DNA of 64,000 nucleotides from Lactobacillus pasteurii DSM 23907 = CRBIP 24.76 (GTDB lineage: Bacteria; Bacillota; Bacilli; Lactobacillales; Lactobacillaceae), in the NCBI RefSeq assembly GCF_000297025.1, contig NZ_CAKD01000021.1:1-64000 (forward strand), given 5' to 3'. Numbering within the stretch: the stretch's first letter is position 1; each line of letters begins with the position of its first letter. The notes below the pieces were generated by a model, which saw only the letters and a program-made list of their open reading frames with translations, was not told where the DNA came from and did not search any database. Both the position numbers and the translations under genes were made by a program. Shown in pieces: positions 1-9,800 of this stretch.

Positions 1-492
1 AGTTGGATTTGAACTTGGTGCCGTTTGTACAATCTTAGAAACCATTACTGTCAATTGTTGTAAAGCCTTTTGCGTAGCTTCTTGTGATTGCTTTGAACTT
101 TCAAGCATTTTAGCCAATTGAGCTGATTGATTAATAGCTACGTTCTGTGATTGTTGTAAATTTGAAACAGTTTGAGTATATCCTTTTAAATCATTGGATA
201 ATTCCTTAACCTGTGCTTCATAGTATGCTTCACCACGGTCAATCCATTTGTTAGCTGCATAATCATACTTTGGATGCTTCATATCTGGATCAGGACCGGT
301 TAATACAAAAGGATATTCATTTGTATTCATCATATGAGGTGCATTGATTGGACCATAGCAATCCTCATTTTTGCCTAAATAAGTACCAGAAACCCAAACC
401 ATTTGAGGTTTTGAAGCTTGTTCCTTAAACTGCTCGAATTCTTCTTTTAGAGCAGTGAATTCTTCAATACTTACTGTTGTTTCTTCTGCCAT
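1..492 (-). CDS. Phage baseplate/tail-associated protein, C-terminus cut by window edge
   Basis: An open frame of 164 codons runs from an ATG at 492 to the window edge without a stop, so the gene is partial. A ribosome binding site (GGAG) sits 6 nt before the ATG. The product starts MAEETTVSIEEF, has a short globular part containing GKNEDCYGPINAPH, and continues into a Gln/Ser-rich, probably coiled-coil stretch from about residue 85. It follows the baseplate genes of the prophage on the same strand. I do not recognise a defined family. Its position downstream of the BppU-type gene suggests an accessory baseplate or host-contact protein. Confidence 0.6.
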   Translation of the reverse strand, partial: MAEETTVSIEEFTALKEEFEQFKEQASKPQMVWVSGTYLGKNEDCYGPINAPHMMNTNEYPFVLTGPDPDMKHPKYDYAANKWIDRGEAYYEAQVKELSNDLKGYTQTVSNLQQSQNVAINQSAQLAKMLESSKQSQEATQKALQQLTVMVSKIVQTAPSSNPT

Positions 493-567
493 AATTGGCT
501 CCTTTCTTTCAAAAAAAGCCCACGAGAACGCCCCGTAAGCTATGTTGTTTTCAATTTTTATAATCCG

Positions 568-891
568 TTACCAGATTGGAGTACAGTCGCTTTCAGAAAA
601 TGACAAAATATAATTTCCGCTTGGACCCGAATAGCTAACTATATATCTCTTTTTACCATTGTCATGGTAGATGCTTTTATAAGCACCGATTACGTTAAAA
701 ACTTGGTCCCTACTAAAGGTATATGAATAATAGCCACCTTCTACTGACATAATATCAGTAACAACATTCTTATTTACTTTAATCTTTGAAGGTAGCGCAT
801 AAAGACTTCGACCATTAACAGTGAGTTTGTCAGCATTGTCAGCAACGTTGAACCATTTGAGCTTGTTTAAAAGTAAATGACTTAGTTCCAT
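568..891 (-). CDS. Small phage protein of the baseplate region
   Basis: The product is 107 aa with no recognised domain; it is rich in Ser, Tyr and aromatic residues and ends SESDCTPIW. The frame is open from 915, but the AAAGGAG ribosome binding site lies inside that extension, so the ATG at 891 (or the adjacent one at 894) is the better start. It sits between the BppU-like gene and the partial gene at the window edge. Its place suggests a small baseplate or tail-fibre component, but this is context only. Confidence 0.55.
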   Translation of the reverse strand: MELSHLLLNKLKWFNVADNADKLTVNGRSLYALPSKIKVNKNVVTDIMSVEGGYYSYTFSRDQVFNVIGAYKSIYHDNGKKRYIVSYSGPSGNYILSFSESDCTPIW

Positions 892-904
892 CATTATCTC
901 CTTT

Positions 905-2464
905 CTACTTTTCAATCATTGCAAGTCTTGTAGGCTTTTCGTTCTCCCAAGCTTCTGCTTGCGCTTCTTGTGATGCTGGGAATCGTCTACCTTCAATGTA
1001 ATTGTCTTGGATGTACTTAATTTCGTTTTCTGCGTTAGTTAGACGCGTTGTGAGTGACTGAATTGTTTGATTTTGCTGATTAATCAGGTCTTGCAGACTA
1101 TTAACGTCACTGGCATTTGCCTTACCACCTATTTGGTTAAGCAAATCAACCACACGTTGAGCCGTCCAGTCATCGTGATACAAGTCAATCGTGTAAGTGC
1201 CGTCTGCATTCTTGGTAGCTTGCCACGTGCTGTCAGCGGTCTTGTTGTCACCAGTTACATACTGCATGCGAAACTTGATCTTGCCAAAATCAATTGCATC
1301 AATTTTGCTATCAACGTAAGTCTTGTCAGCCTTCGGAACCAGCTCGCTTTTATGAACAAAGTCACTTAAATCTGGATCAGGTACGGGTAAAGCTAGGTTT
1401 CCTGACTCATCTGGGGTAAATTTCTCTCCGCCATTAACGGTAACTGACTTAACATCCGTTTTAAGTAACTCATCAACCTGATCTTTCGTATAATAGCCGG
1501 TTAAATCTGACAGTTGGGCAAATTTGGTAAAGTCTACCTTGTTTAGCTCCGTTTGCAAACTTTGCATTTGTGCAATGGTATCTTTAACCGACTTAGTAAC
1601 GCCATCAAGGTTTTGCCTGTTTGCATCAATGCTCTGCTTTATTGGGTCTACTGTCGCATTGAAATCTTTAACGGTTTGGACCTTCCAATCGTCATAGTCA
1701 TCCTGTAACTCGGATAACTTAGCGTTTAACTTGTCGTTTGCTTGCTGAATTTGTTGGTTAGTGCCATCAACAATCTTGCTAATCGCATCAGTTTCAGTTT
1801 CCGCAATCTTATCTTTTAAGTTCTGCAAGTCTTCTAAGTTTTGTGCTTTTGCAGCGTCAAAATCTTTTAGATATTGATCAAACTGATCACTGTAACTCTT
1901 TATTTTTTCCTGTAATGTAGCATTGCCACTAGCAATAGCACTATCCAACGCATTTGAAAGTCTATCAGTAACGCTTTTAATTTGAGCATCAGCATTGTTA
2001 ATAATAGCGTTGTAATGAGCTTTAAATGCTTCCATATCTGATACATAAGAAGTGTTTTCAGGTGCTAGTGCTCCAGTTGCCTGAATATCAATAAAGAAGG
2101 AACTTGAAACGTCAATATGTTTGGAGTCGGTCACAAACTCAAAACACGCTTCACCGCTCTGCTGCATAGCAATATCAGTAAATACATATGTAAATTTACC
2201 AGCCTTGTCGTTTTCATCAGTACGAATAAATTTACCAGATTGTGATCCTAATGAGTCCGAACTATCAACAATAATTTTGTTTTCTATCTTATCCTCAGTA
2301 AAGATAAGAGTTTTGCCGGTTAAATCATACGCACTAGAACCATCATTATCAATTACAGTAACATCAATTGCCCTGCCTCGTTCTGCTTGATTGTACTTTA
2401 AACGCCGGTTATCAACGCTAGAACTAACTTTGTTGATCTGCAAAATAAGCTGATCATTAGCCAT
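905..2464 (-). CDS. Baseplate upper protein, BppU-like
   Basis: The product is 519 aa. Residues 1 to about 140 match the BppU N-terminal domain (formerly DUF2479) of phage baseplates: a beta-rich start, then DLTGKTLIFTE and a GKFTYVFTD strand. Residues about 145-320 are heptad-rich and probably form a long trimeric coiled coil, with NATLQEKIKSY as an example. A beta segment follows (about 330-430), then a second short coiled coil and a tail ending AWENEKPTRLAMIEK. In related phages this protein links the Dit/Tal baseplate core to receptor-binding tips. It lies directly downstream of Tal and a small coiled-coil gene. Confidence 0.8.
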   Translation of the reverse strand: MANDQLILQINKVSSSVDNRRLKYNQAERGRAIDVTVIDNDGSSAYDLTGKTLIFTEDKIENKIIVDSSDSLGSQSGKFIRTDENDKAGKFTYVFTDIAMQQSGEACFEFVTDSKHIDVSSSFFIDIQATGALAPENTSYVSDMEAFKAHYNAIINNADAQIKSVTDRLSNALDSAIASGNATLQEKIKSYSDQFDQYLKDFDAAKAQNLEDLQNLKDKIAETETDAISKIVDGTNQQIQQANDKLNAKLSELQDDYDDWKVQTVKDFNATVDPIKQSIDANRQNLDGVTKSVKDTIAQMQSLQTELNKVDFTKFAQLSDLTGYYTKDQVDELLKTDVKSVTVNGGEKFTPDESGNLALPVPDPDLSDFVHKSELVPKADKTYVDSKIDAIDFGKIKFRMQYVTGDNKTADSTWQATKNADGTYTIDLYHDDWTAQRVVDLLNQIGGKANASDVNSLQDLINQQNQTIQSLTTRLTNAENEIKYIQDNYIEGRRFPASQEAQAEAWENEKPTRLAMIEK

Positions 2465-2472
2465 TTAATCAC

Positions 2473-2658
2473 CTACTTCTTTTCTAAATTAGTAATTTTA
2501 TGCTGCAACTCTTTGATTAGATCATCTTTACTACTCAATTCTTGTTTCAATGTAGCATTATCCGTCTCTAACTTTGCAATTTGAAGTTGCAGCTGTGCAA
2601 CCATATTTCCAAAATTTGCAGCTAATGTATATGGTAACTTGTTTACATTATTATTCAT
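2473..2658 (-). CDS. Small coiled-coil phage protein
   Basis: The product is 61 aa; residues about 25-60 form an uninterrupted heptad pattern (LQLQIAKLETDNATLKQELS). The frame stays open to 2673, but the upstream GAAGGG is correctly placed for the ATG at 2658, which begins 2 nt after the Tal stop codon. It is co-transcribed with tal and the BppU-like gene. It could be an oligomerising baseplate accessory; no family was recognised. Confidence 0.6.
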   Translation of the reverse strand: MNNNVNKLPYTLAANFGNMVAQLQLQIAKLETDNATLKQELSSKDDLIKELQHKITNLEKK

Positions 2659-2660
2659 TA

Positions 2661-5600
2661 TTATCCCTTCCATGCTGTTGATTTAACCCAGCTTCGAACC
2701 CAATCCTTAATAGTATTTTTTTCATGACTCGAAAAATTGGCCATTGTCAAAACGTGGTTAGCATCATTCTGAACTGATATATAACTAGGATGTATGCGAG
2801 TATTAATAGCTTGTCCGTCTACTCCGTTTGACGACCATTTTTGACTAACCGCAACTTGCCCGCTGGAATACATTGCTTCATAGCCATTAGATACCACCCA
2901 AATAACATTTGAAGTAATATCATCAGGAACTAAACTAGAAATTATATTATTGCTATTTTCTACGCCAATATAAATCTTCATATTTGTTTCATCACCAATT
3001 GTTAATGCTGACTCAACCAAACATGATTTTATATTTACCGCTTCAATGGTACCGGCTAAAATGCTATCTGCGTAAACTTTACCATCACTCGTAATACCAG
3101 TTCTAGGCCGTTCCCGGCCATAAGCATCATAAAAAACAAGTCCGTTTGCCGAAAATGCCATTGTGCCACCGTCACTAGTTGTAGCAGTGAGCATTGTTGG
3201 ATCATGCCAATCAGGACTTGCTTTAATTGTATTTTTTTGATCAACGTTGTAAACCCAACTGACCATCTCTTGTGCTTGACTTTGTATGCTGTCCATACGA
3301 TTTTCAAAGTTTTTTAATGATACAATTTGTGCATCAATTTTTTTACCTTGTGAATCAGTAACTTCTTGAATTAAACCCAGTTGTTTCATTAACTGTCGTT
3401 CTGCTGCTAACCTTGATGACCCTTCTTTTTGAAGTGCTTGATCATACTGATTTAAAAGCCCTTTTGTTCGACTGGTTGACCGGCTTACAATCTGGTTTGT
3501 TGTCTCTTTTGCTTGATCTAAAAGAGTATGTGCCCAGGTTTTAGGTGGTTCCCCAATAGTTACGCTGTCATAACTAGAATACTCCCCGGCCATATTCCAA
3601 ACAGTACCAGACACCCGGCCTTTTTCTACCTTGTCAAACTGCGTAAAGTCAACGTTAACCGTGTCATACATGCTTAATGCTAGTAAATCAGACTTAGTGC
3701 CATCCAAATCAGCATATTCAACTTGCATAGTAATTGGGAACACGCCAATGTTATATTCCTGCATAGCGTTAACTGCTGCTTGATATAACTGCTGTTTATC
3801 ATCAGCTGTTGCTGACCATGTACCATCAGCTTGTAAGCCTGATTGATCTTGATCATCATGCTTGATATAAGCAGATAAATCTAATCTCATGATATGAGCA
3901 TTCTCTGACTGATTAACGCCCTCTGCGTATAAAGCGCCGTTAAAAACATTGTCAAAAGTATCATCAAGTTCTACTCTAACAACTTGATCATCTACTTTAA
4001 CGTTTTTTTCGTCGTCTTCACCATAAGGGTTGTCGTTGTCTGATGTGGTAGGTTCCATATCAGTTGAAGCACTGGTAGAAGTATTATCTGACAAAATCCA
4101 ACCCGTGTGGTCTTTGTAGGTCACTTCATACCAGGTTTTACCATCAGCGCCTTCCGCCGTGTGTGATATATCGAAACTTTCACCAACAGGAATTGACCAA
4201 TTAAGAGCCGAACCTTTAGAGGGCGTGGAATACATTTGAATTTTTCCCTTAGTTGAAACAATTTTTGACTCAATTTTTGAAGGACTTTCAGGCAATTGAG
4301 TTTTTTTCTTCTTTTGGTCAATATCTGATTTTTTTACGTATGATCCGTTTGATAGCTTGTAATAAACAGTACCAGCAACAACGATTTGACCATAATTAAG
4401 GCTGTAATAGCCTTCTTTTTGCTTGATTGGTCCGCCGTTTAAGTAATCAGGGTTAGGAATTTGAACCTTTTTTCGATTTTTACCAGTACCACGCACGACA
4501 GTAATATATTTTTTCTTTTTAAGCTTTTTAGCCTCGGTCAATGATAAGTGTTTCGTTTCTTCAACGACTTTACCGCTTTTTTCGTCAATATTATACTTTT
4601 TGGCTGTTTTTTTAACATAGCCATATCCGTTTGACTGGTAGGCTTGAACATCAGTCTCTTTATTAATAGACAAGTGATCACCATACAACCACCCGTGCAG
4701 TCCTATTCTATACCAGCGCTTCCCGTTTTCATCAACCGCTATGTAATCGTACTCAATGCGTTCACCGTTTTTATAAGTAACTGGTTTGCCATTGACAGTA
4801 ACTCTATAATGATCCGGGCCTTGATCAGGTGAATAATAAACATGTATGCGTTGGTTACCTTGTGTATAAGTAACAGTTGCGGTACCTTTTATCGCCCAAC
4901 GGGTTAACGGTGTATCAGTACCACTTGCAGCAACCGTTACATGACCGGTTGCATCATTGATCAAGTAATCGCCGTTTTTGCTAAAATTGACCCATGCAGA
5001 CTCAATCCAACCGCCACCATCCTCAGGCGCTATAGGATACCAGCCGTCACCATTCATAGTGTTAACTTGAACTTGTGTACCAGTGATAGAAGTAAGCATA
5101 GTGCCATCATTTAACATAGGTCCCAACTTCAACTTTTGGCCGGTTGTAAGTTTTCTAATCGCTGTTTGACCAGCTACGGGACAGTCATAAACATCAACGC
5201 TACCACCGGCACTATAGGTCACTGATCCTATAGAACTCCAATCAGTTTTATTAATCAGGTCAGACCAATTAATATTGCTTTTTGTAGCCAAAGCTTGGCC
5301 TGGGCTGTAAGTTGCATAAGGATAGATAGCAACGTATGTATCATTGATTGACCTATCTTGGCTATAACTTTTAATATTCTGCCCGTATCTAACCCAAATA
5401 TTGCGGTCTCTACCGGCATTTTTTCTGTGATAGATAGTTGTATTATCAAACACAAAATCACCGCCGTAAATCGCTAGAACGCTGTTAGCCGGTGCGTCAC
5501 CTTGTTGGTCTGGATCAATAATTAAATTAAGTGCATCAGTGTTTGAAGTATCAAGGTTAACGTTCTTAACATCCATAACATCACTATCAATATTGATTGA

Positions 5601-6092
5601 AGGAACTGGCCGAACCAGGTTGTTAATAATCATCCCTAAAACCCAACTTGCAGTAACGTTTGGCTGCGAGATTGAATCAGTTTTTGGTAGGTTGCTTCCC
5701 TTGATAGGATTATGAATAAGATACTCACCTATAATGTGTGTAGCATTAACAGTAATATCTTGATCAGTTGGAATTACTTCTGCGATCCTAAATTTTTGAT
5801 GCGTCAAACTGCGGTTAATATCGCCAATAATAATGCGTTGCGTTTGAAGTTCCCTAACAAACTTACCATCTTTTGGATAGATAAGCTGTAAAGTAGGAAT
5901 TTGATTAGCTAGCCACGTTACTTTACATGACTTGAAGTCAAACAGAACACAAATACCGTTTGTTGAACTATCATCAACGGCATTTTCTTGGATGATAGGA
6001 GCTTGCATAACGTCTTGAAACTCTGATTGTTCTGCATAGTCTCCGACAGTGTAACCATCATCTACTTCTACTGGAACCGGAACCTCTGACAT
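2661..6092 (-). CDS. Tail-associated protein (Tal), prophage endopeptidase-tail family, with SH3-like and SLAP insertions
   Basis: The product is 1143 aa and forms the tip of the tail. Residues about 30-290 and 690-880 look like the two halves of the gp27-like prophage tail domain (HKFRIAEVIP-type strands, then IMRLDLSAYI and FPITMQVEYADL). Between them lies about 400 residues of cell-wall-binding modules: an SH3-like unit (about 295-365), another (about 405-470), a Lys-rich SLAP-like unit (about 490-590, ending in a YYKLSNGSYVKKSDI pattern) and a third SH3-like unit (about 615-675). A coiled coil follows (about 890-960), then a C-terminal region starting near ASPDWHDPTML. The start overlaps the dit stop by 1 nt (TAATG) and has a GGAGG site. 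Confidence 0.8.
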   Translation of the reverse strand: MSEVPVPVEVDDGYTVGDYAEQSEFQDVMQAPIIQENAVDDSSTNGICVLFDFKSCKVTWLANQIPTLQLIYPKDGKFVRELQTQRIIIGDINRSLTHQKFRIAEVIPTDQDITVNATHIIGEYLIHNPIKGSNLPKTDSISQPNVTASWVLGMIINNLVRPVPSINIDSDVMDVKNVNLDTSNTDALNLIIDPDQQGDAPANSVLAIYGGDFVFDNTTIYHRKNAGRDRNIWVRYGQNIKSYSQDRSINDTYVAIYPYATYSPGQALATKSNINWSDLINKTDWSSIGSVTYSAGGSVDVYDCPVAGQTAIRKLTTGQKLKLGPMLNDGTMLTSITGTQVQVNTMNGDGWYPIAPEDGGGWIESAWVNFSKNGDYLINDATGHVTVAASGTDTPLTRWAIKGTATVTYTQGNQRIHVYYSPDQGPDHYRVTVNGKPVTYKNGERIEYDYIAVDENGKRWYRIGLHGWLYGDHLSINKETDVQAYQSNGYGYVKKTAKKYNIDEKSGKVVEETKHLSLTEAKKLKKKKYITVVRGTGKNRKKVQIPNPDYLNGGPIKQKEGYYSLNYGQIVVAGTVYYKLSNGSYVKKSDIDQKKKKTQLPESPSKIESKIVSTKGKIQMYSTPSKGSALNWSIPVGESFDISHTAEGADGKTWYEVTYKDHTGWILSDNTSTSASTDMEPTTSDNDNPYGEDDEKNVKVDDQVVRVELDDTFDNVFNGALYAEGVNQSENAHIMRLDLSAYIKHDDQDQSGLQADGTWSATADDKQQLYQAAVNAMQEYNIGVFPITMQVEYADLDGTKSDLLALSMYDTVNVDFTQFDKVEKGRVSGTVWNMAGEYSSYDSVTIGEPPKTWAHTLLDQAKETTNQIVSRSTSRTKGLLNQYDQALQKEGSSRLAAERQLMKQLGLIQEVTDSQGKKIDAQIVSLKNFENRMDSIQSQAQEMVSWVYNVDQKNTIKASPDWHDPTMLTATTSDGGTMAFSANGLVFYDAYGRERPRTGITSDGKVYADSILAGTIEAVNIKSCLVESALTIGDETNMKIYIGVENSNNIISSLVPDDITSNVIWVVSNGYEAMYSSGQVAVSQKWSSNGVDGQAINTRIHPSYISVQNDANHVLTMANFSSHEKNTIKDWVRSWVKSTAWKG

Positions 6093-6886
6093 TAAATCAA
6101 CCTCCTTAATAGCGGTTTAAGTTCGCACAACTCTAACTTTGATGTATCGTCTAACGCTGCAATGCTTAGATAATTTTCACCGCTGCCATTGCACAATAGT
6201 TCGGGTGCCGTGTTGTTTGCTAATCTGATGTTAGTATTCAACAAATAATTATCATCACTCATAACACTTGGATCTTTTGCATAGGCATTGCCTTCTTCAC
6301 CTATCAAATAAAGATCACCGTTCAAATCGTCAAACTCATACGGCATACCATTGACAGTCAACATAAAGTTCCCGGTTCCCTTGATGTGCCAATCTGGCTT
6401 AACATTAACAGTTTCATCATTATAAATAATTCCACTTTTTGGGATAGGGATGTAATGAATTGTTTTTTCTTTGAATTTGAACGGCTGAAAATGAAAGTTG
6501 ATTGTAGCATTTATTCTTTCAGGGTTAACGGGTGTAAAGGTTGGTGCCGTTACGATTTGAGCCCTATATAAATAATCTGGATCTTGTTCGAACTTTAACC
6601 AATCTTCATTGCCGTAAAGCCAATTCTCTATATCACCCTTTAAAGTCCACCAATTGCCATCATATTTTTTGGGTATTCTAATGACCGCATTAACGGCCGT
6701 CTCTGCTGCTTGATAACTCCGATTGTTATCAGCCCAATCGCCCGATTTACCGGGAATTGTTAGCATTTGCTTGTTTGGTGTTGGTGCCGGTGGGTTAAAA
6801 GGAAATAAAATCTTTAAACCAAAATCAGTACTAGACCGATTATGGTAAACAATATCGCTTGTTCTGAGCGTTTTAATTAAAGCCAC
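6092..6886 (-). CDS. Distal tail protein (Dit)
   Basis: The product is 264 aa and belongs to the siphophage distal tail (Sipho_tail) family, which forms the hub joining the tail tube to the baseplate. Family-like features are the N-terminal region with DFGLKILFPFNPP and PGKSGDWADNNRSY, and the mid segment INFHFQPFKFKE. A galectin-like C-terminal half starts near TVNVKPDWHIKGTG. It lies between the tape measure (14-nt overlap) and tal (1-nt overlap), the standard order. Confidence 0.85.
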   Translation of the reverse strand: MALIKTLRTSDIVYHNRSSTDFGLKILFPFNPPAPTPNKQMLTIPGKSGDWADNNRSYQAAETAVNAVIRIPKKYDGNWWTLKGDIENWLYGNEDWLKFEQDPDYLYRAQIVTAPTFTPVNPERINATINFHFQPFKFKEKTIHYIPIPKSGIIYNDETVNVKPDWHIKGTGNFMLTVNGMPYEFDDLNGDLYLIGEEGNAYAKDPSVMSDDNYLLNTNIRLANNTAPELLCNGSGENYLSIAALDDTSKLELCELKPLLRRLI

Positions 6887-9800
6887 TTATTCTATGTGCC
6901 TCCAATCTTACATTCTTTTGAGTTAATTTATTAACTGTTTGATATAAAGCCTGTCCTAATACACGTTTATCTAAGTAATTATCAACTTGAATAGTAGTTG
7001 GTTGACTAGTTATTAAGCCTAGTGCCATAAGGACTTGATCGAACTTATCGCTTAATACGCTTATTTCAGCATTAATTCTAGACATATCAATATATCCTGT
7101 TTGCTGATCTTGGAATTTTTGAGCGTTACCATCTTGCATCTTAAATCTATCAAGCGTAGCTTGCATAATCGCATAAGCTCTGCCACGTTGTGCAGGATCC
7201 CAAGGAACAATACTTTCTGGGTGTCCGGCTTCCGCCACTTCAATAGTTTCTGGGCTTGTTACAATACCGCCACGTGCAAAACGTCTGTGACCCTGTGGAC
7301 CAGAATGTAACCAATCCATTTTTTGATGGTTCCAAATGGTAGTCCAGCCGATTGAGTTACGCCAATCTGAGTTGTTAAAGAAGGCTAGCAATTGATCATA
7401 CGGGTTCCAAATATTGGTGTGACCCGGCATAGCAAAAGCTTTAAAAGTTTGTGGTGTAAATTGCAATACACCGCGCGCTTCATTACCGCCGGAATTGACA
7501 TCATGAATTTGTTGCATGATTGATCTATTGCCGGACTCACTCATAATCACTTGCATTAACTTCTTAGCAAAACCAGTAGGTAAATCAACATGCATCTTTT
7601 TAGCAGCTGCTTCAATCATACCCATTGTTGCAGCATGACCACCCATATTACCGAACCCAAATTCATCAGCAATTTTATCAATGGTCTTCCAAAATCCTTT
7701 ACCAACAGTTTGTTTGATAGATTTTTGTAGCTTGCTTTTAGCCTTAACACTAGGTTCATCATCAGTCTTATGCTTTAAGCCCGGAACTCTCGCAAATAAT
7801 GGTCCTGGTCTGTGAGTAACGCTATCTAAGCTATTCATTCTGATACCAGTAGAAGGACTTTCAGCACTGAAATAGTTATTGCCACCAGCATAAACACCGA
7901 CGTGTTCTGATCCGCCAGAACCCCAAAATACAAGGTCACCCGGCTTAGCTTGACTTCTAGATATTTTTTGAGACTCCGCATACTGTGAGCCTGAATAGTG
8001 TGCATATTTGATACCTAACTTACCTAATGCATACTGAACTAATCCGGAACAGTCGAAAGCATCCGGACCAGTTGCACCCCAAACATAAGGATGACCTTCA
8101 CCGTATTTTTCAACGGCTTTAAGTAAGCCAGTCGCATCAGCACCGCCACCATCATCAATTTTATCTTCAACCATATCCCACAATTGCTGCCACCAGTCTT
8201 TGACTTGCATTGTAGCCTTGTCAAACACTCCGTTTACTAGCTGATCAATTGCGGTTGTTCCCTTGGATTTTTTGAAGTTAAGCATCTTCTTTAAGCTCTT
8301 AGAAGGATGATTGTAATAGCCTTGTGCTTCTTTATATAACTTCTTTAAATATCCGGTACCGCTAGCATAATGAACTAAACCGAGTTCACGTGTTTCAGTT
8401 GCGTTAAGAATTTCATCCCCCGGCATTAGCATTACAGGCACATTCCGGCCGGTAAATACTCCAAGTTCACCAGTCGAAGGTCTATATAAAGCTTCTCTAT
8501 TGCCGGTTTGTGGGCTGTCGTTACCATCATTTACCATTGCATAGGTTGGTCGTGTGATTGGCCGTCTGACATTGCCGGCAAAAGCACCGGTACCACTAGC
8601 AAACTTAACTGGTTTAATAGCTTGTTTGTTACCGCCAAACTCCGCAACAACTTTGTTAATAGATCTGATAGCACTGTTAAGAACTCCAATAACTTTACTC
8701 AAACCAGTTCTAGCCGTCTTTTGCATGACTGACCAAAAGTGTGAAAATTCCGCATCAACGTTCTTTTCTAAATTTTTCCAGTCGGATTTAAAAGCACGGC
8801 CAAAAGATTTGTTTTTAGAACTAATCTTATCAGAACCTTTTGAAGTGGTTTTAGCTAGTGCATCATACATTTTTTTAAAGTCTGATTTTGTAGCCTTAAC
8901 TAGCCCTGATAGAGTGTCTTTGAAGTCTGATGATTGTTTCTTGAACTGCTTAGCAAAATTTCCTTTACCCTTCAAACCTTTAACCGCTTGTTCTGCTTGA
9001 TCAGCAATTCGATTGCCAAACTTGTATTTTTTGGCTGCGTTGTTTGCTGACTTAATGCTTGAACTAAGTGACTTGATTTTCTTGGTAGTGCTTGTAATGC
9101 TCTTAGTTCCCTTAGTGCTAATAGAGATAGTGTGCTTCTTTTTAGCCAATTTGTTAATCTTGCTTTCAAAAGATTTAACCGACTTTGAGCCTTTAATTTT
9201 AGCCGTAACATTAATCTTTTTATTTTTGATTGATTTAAGGGCTTTACTCAAAGTATTAACAGAACTTAGACCACTTACACTAGCATGAACGCTTGAACTT
9301 ACAGAACCGCCGGAATAGCTTGAACCGCTTGAACCGCTTGAACTCCGACTACTTGAACGGGAACTAGTTAAATTAGAACGACGTCTTGTGGAACTGTGTT
9401 TTGGCAATTTGTACTCACGTTCTTTTTTAGTAAATTGCAAAAGCTTAGCATAAGCGTCTTTATCAAGCGTTACGTAGTGACCAGTGGCTTTTTTAGCACC
9501 TGTAAGCCATTTTGCGTCAACTTGTACTGTATTTTTACCAACGTTCCTTGTTTCGATTGGTGTGTATCTAATCCGAGAGTTTGGATTAACCTTGATAGGT
9601 TTGGCCTTGGTGTAAGACATCAAGCGTTTAAACAATTTTTCGTTTACATATGTAGCAACGCCCGTTTCTTTCCTTGAACCGTAAAGCAAACCCTTATCAA
9701 CTAGAACACTGCCTTTTGTTTTGGTTCCTTCTACCTTGTACGGCTTGTTCTTAGCTTCTTTACGCTCTTTATTTTCAACTTCCTTTTGTCTATCCTGTTT

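Noticed and set aside
8508-9288. Several plus-strand frames of 70-150 codons opposite the tape measure
   Set aside because: They are antisense shadows of a long, well-supported gene, with no ribosome binding sites or recognisable domains.
9290-9400. Ser/Arg repeats in the tape-measure gene as a possible DNA repeat element
   Set aside because: It is low-complexity coding sequence in frame with the gene, with no structure beyond the amino-acid bias.
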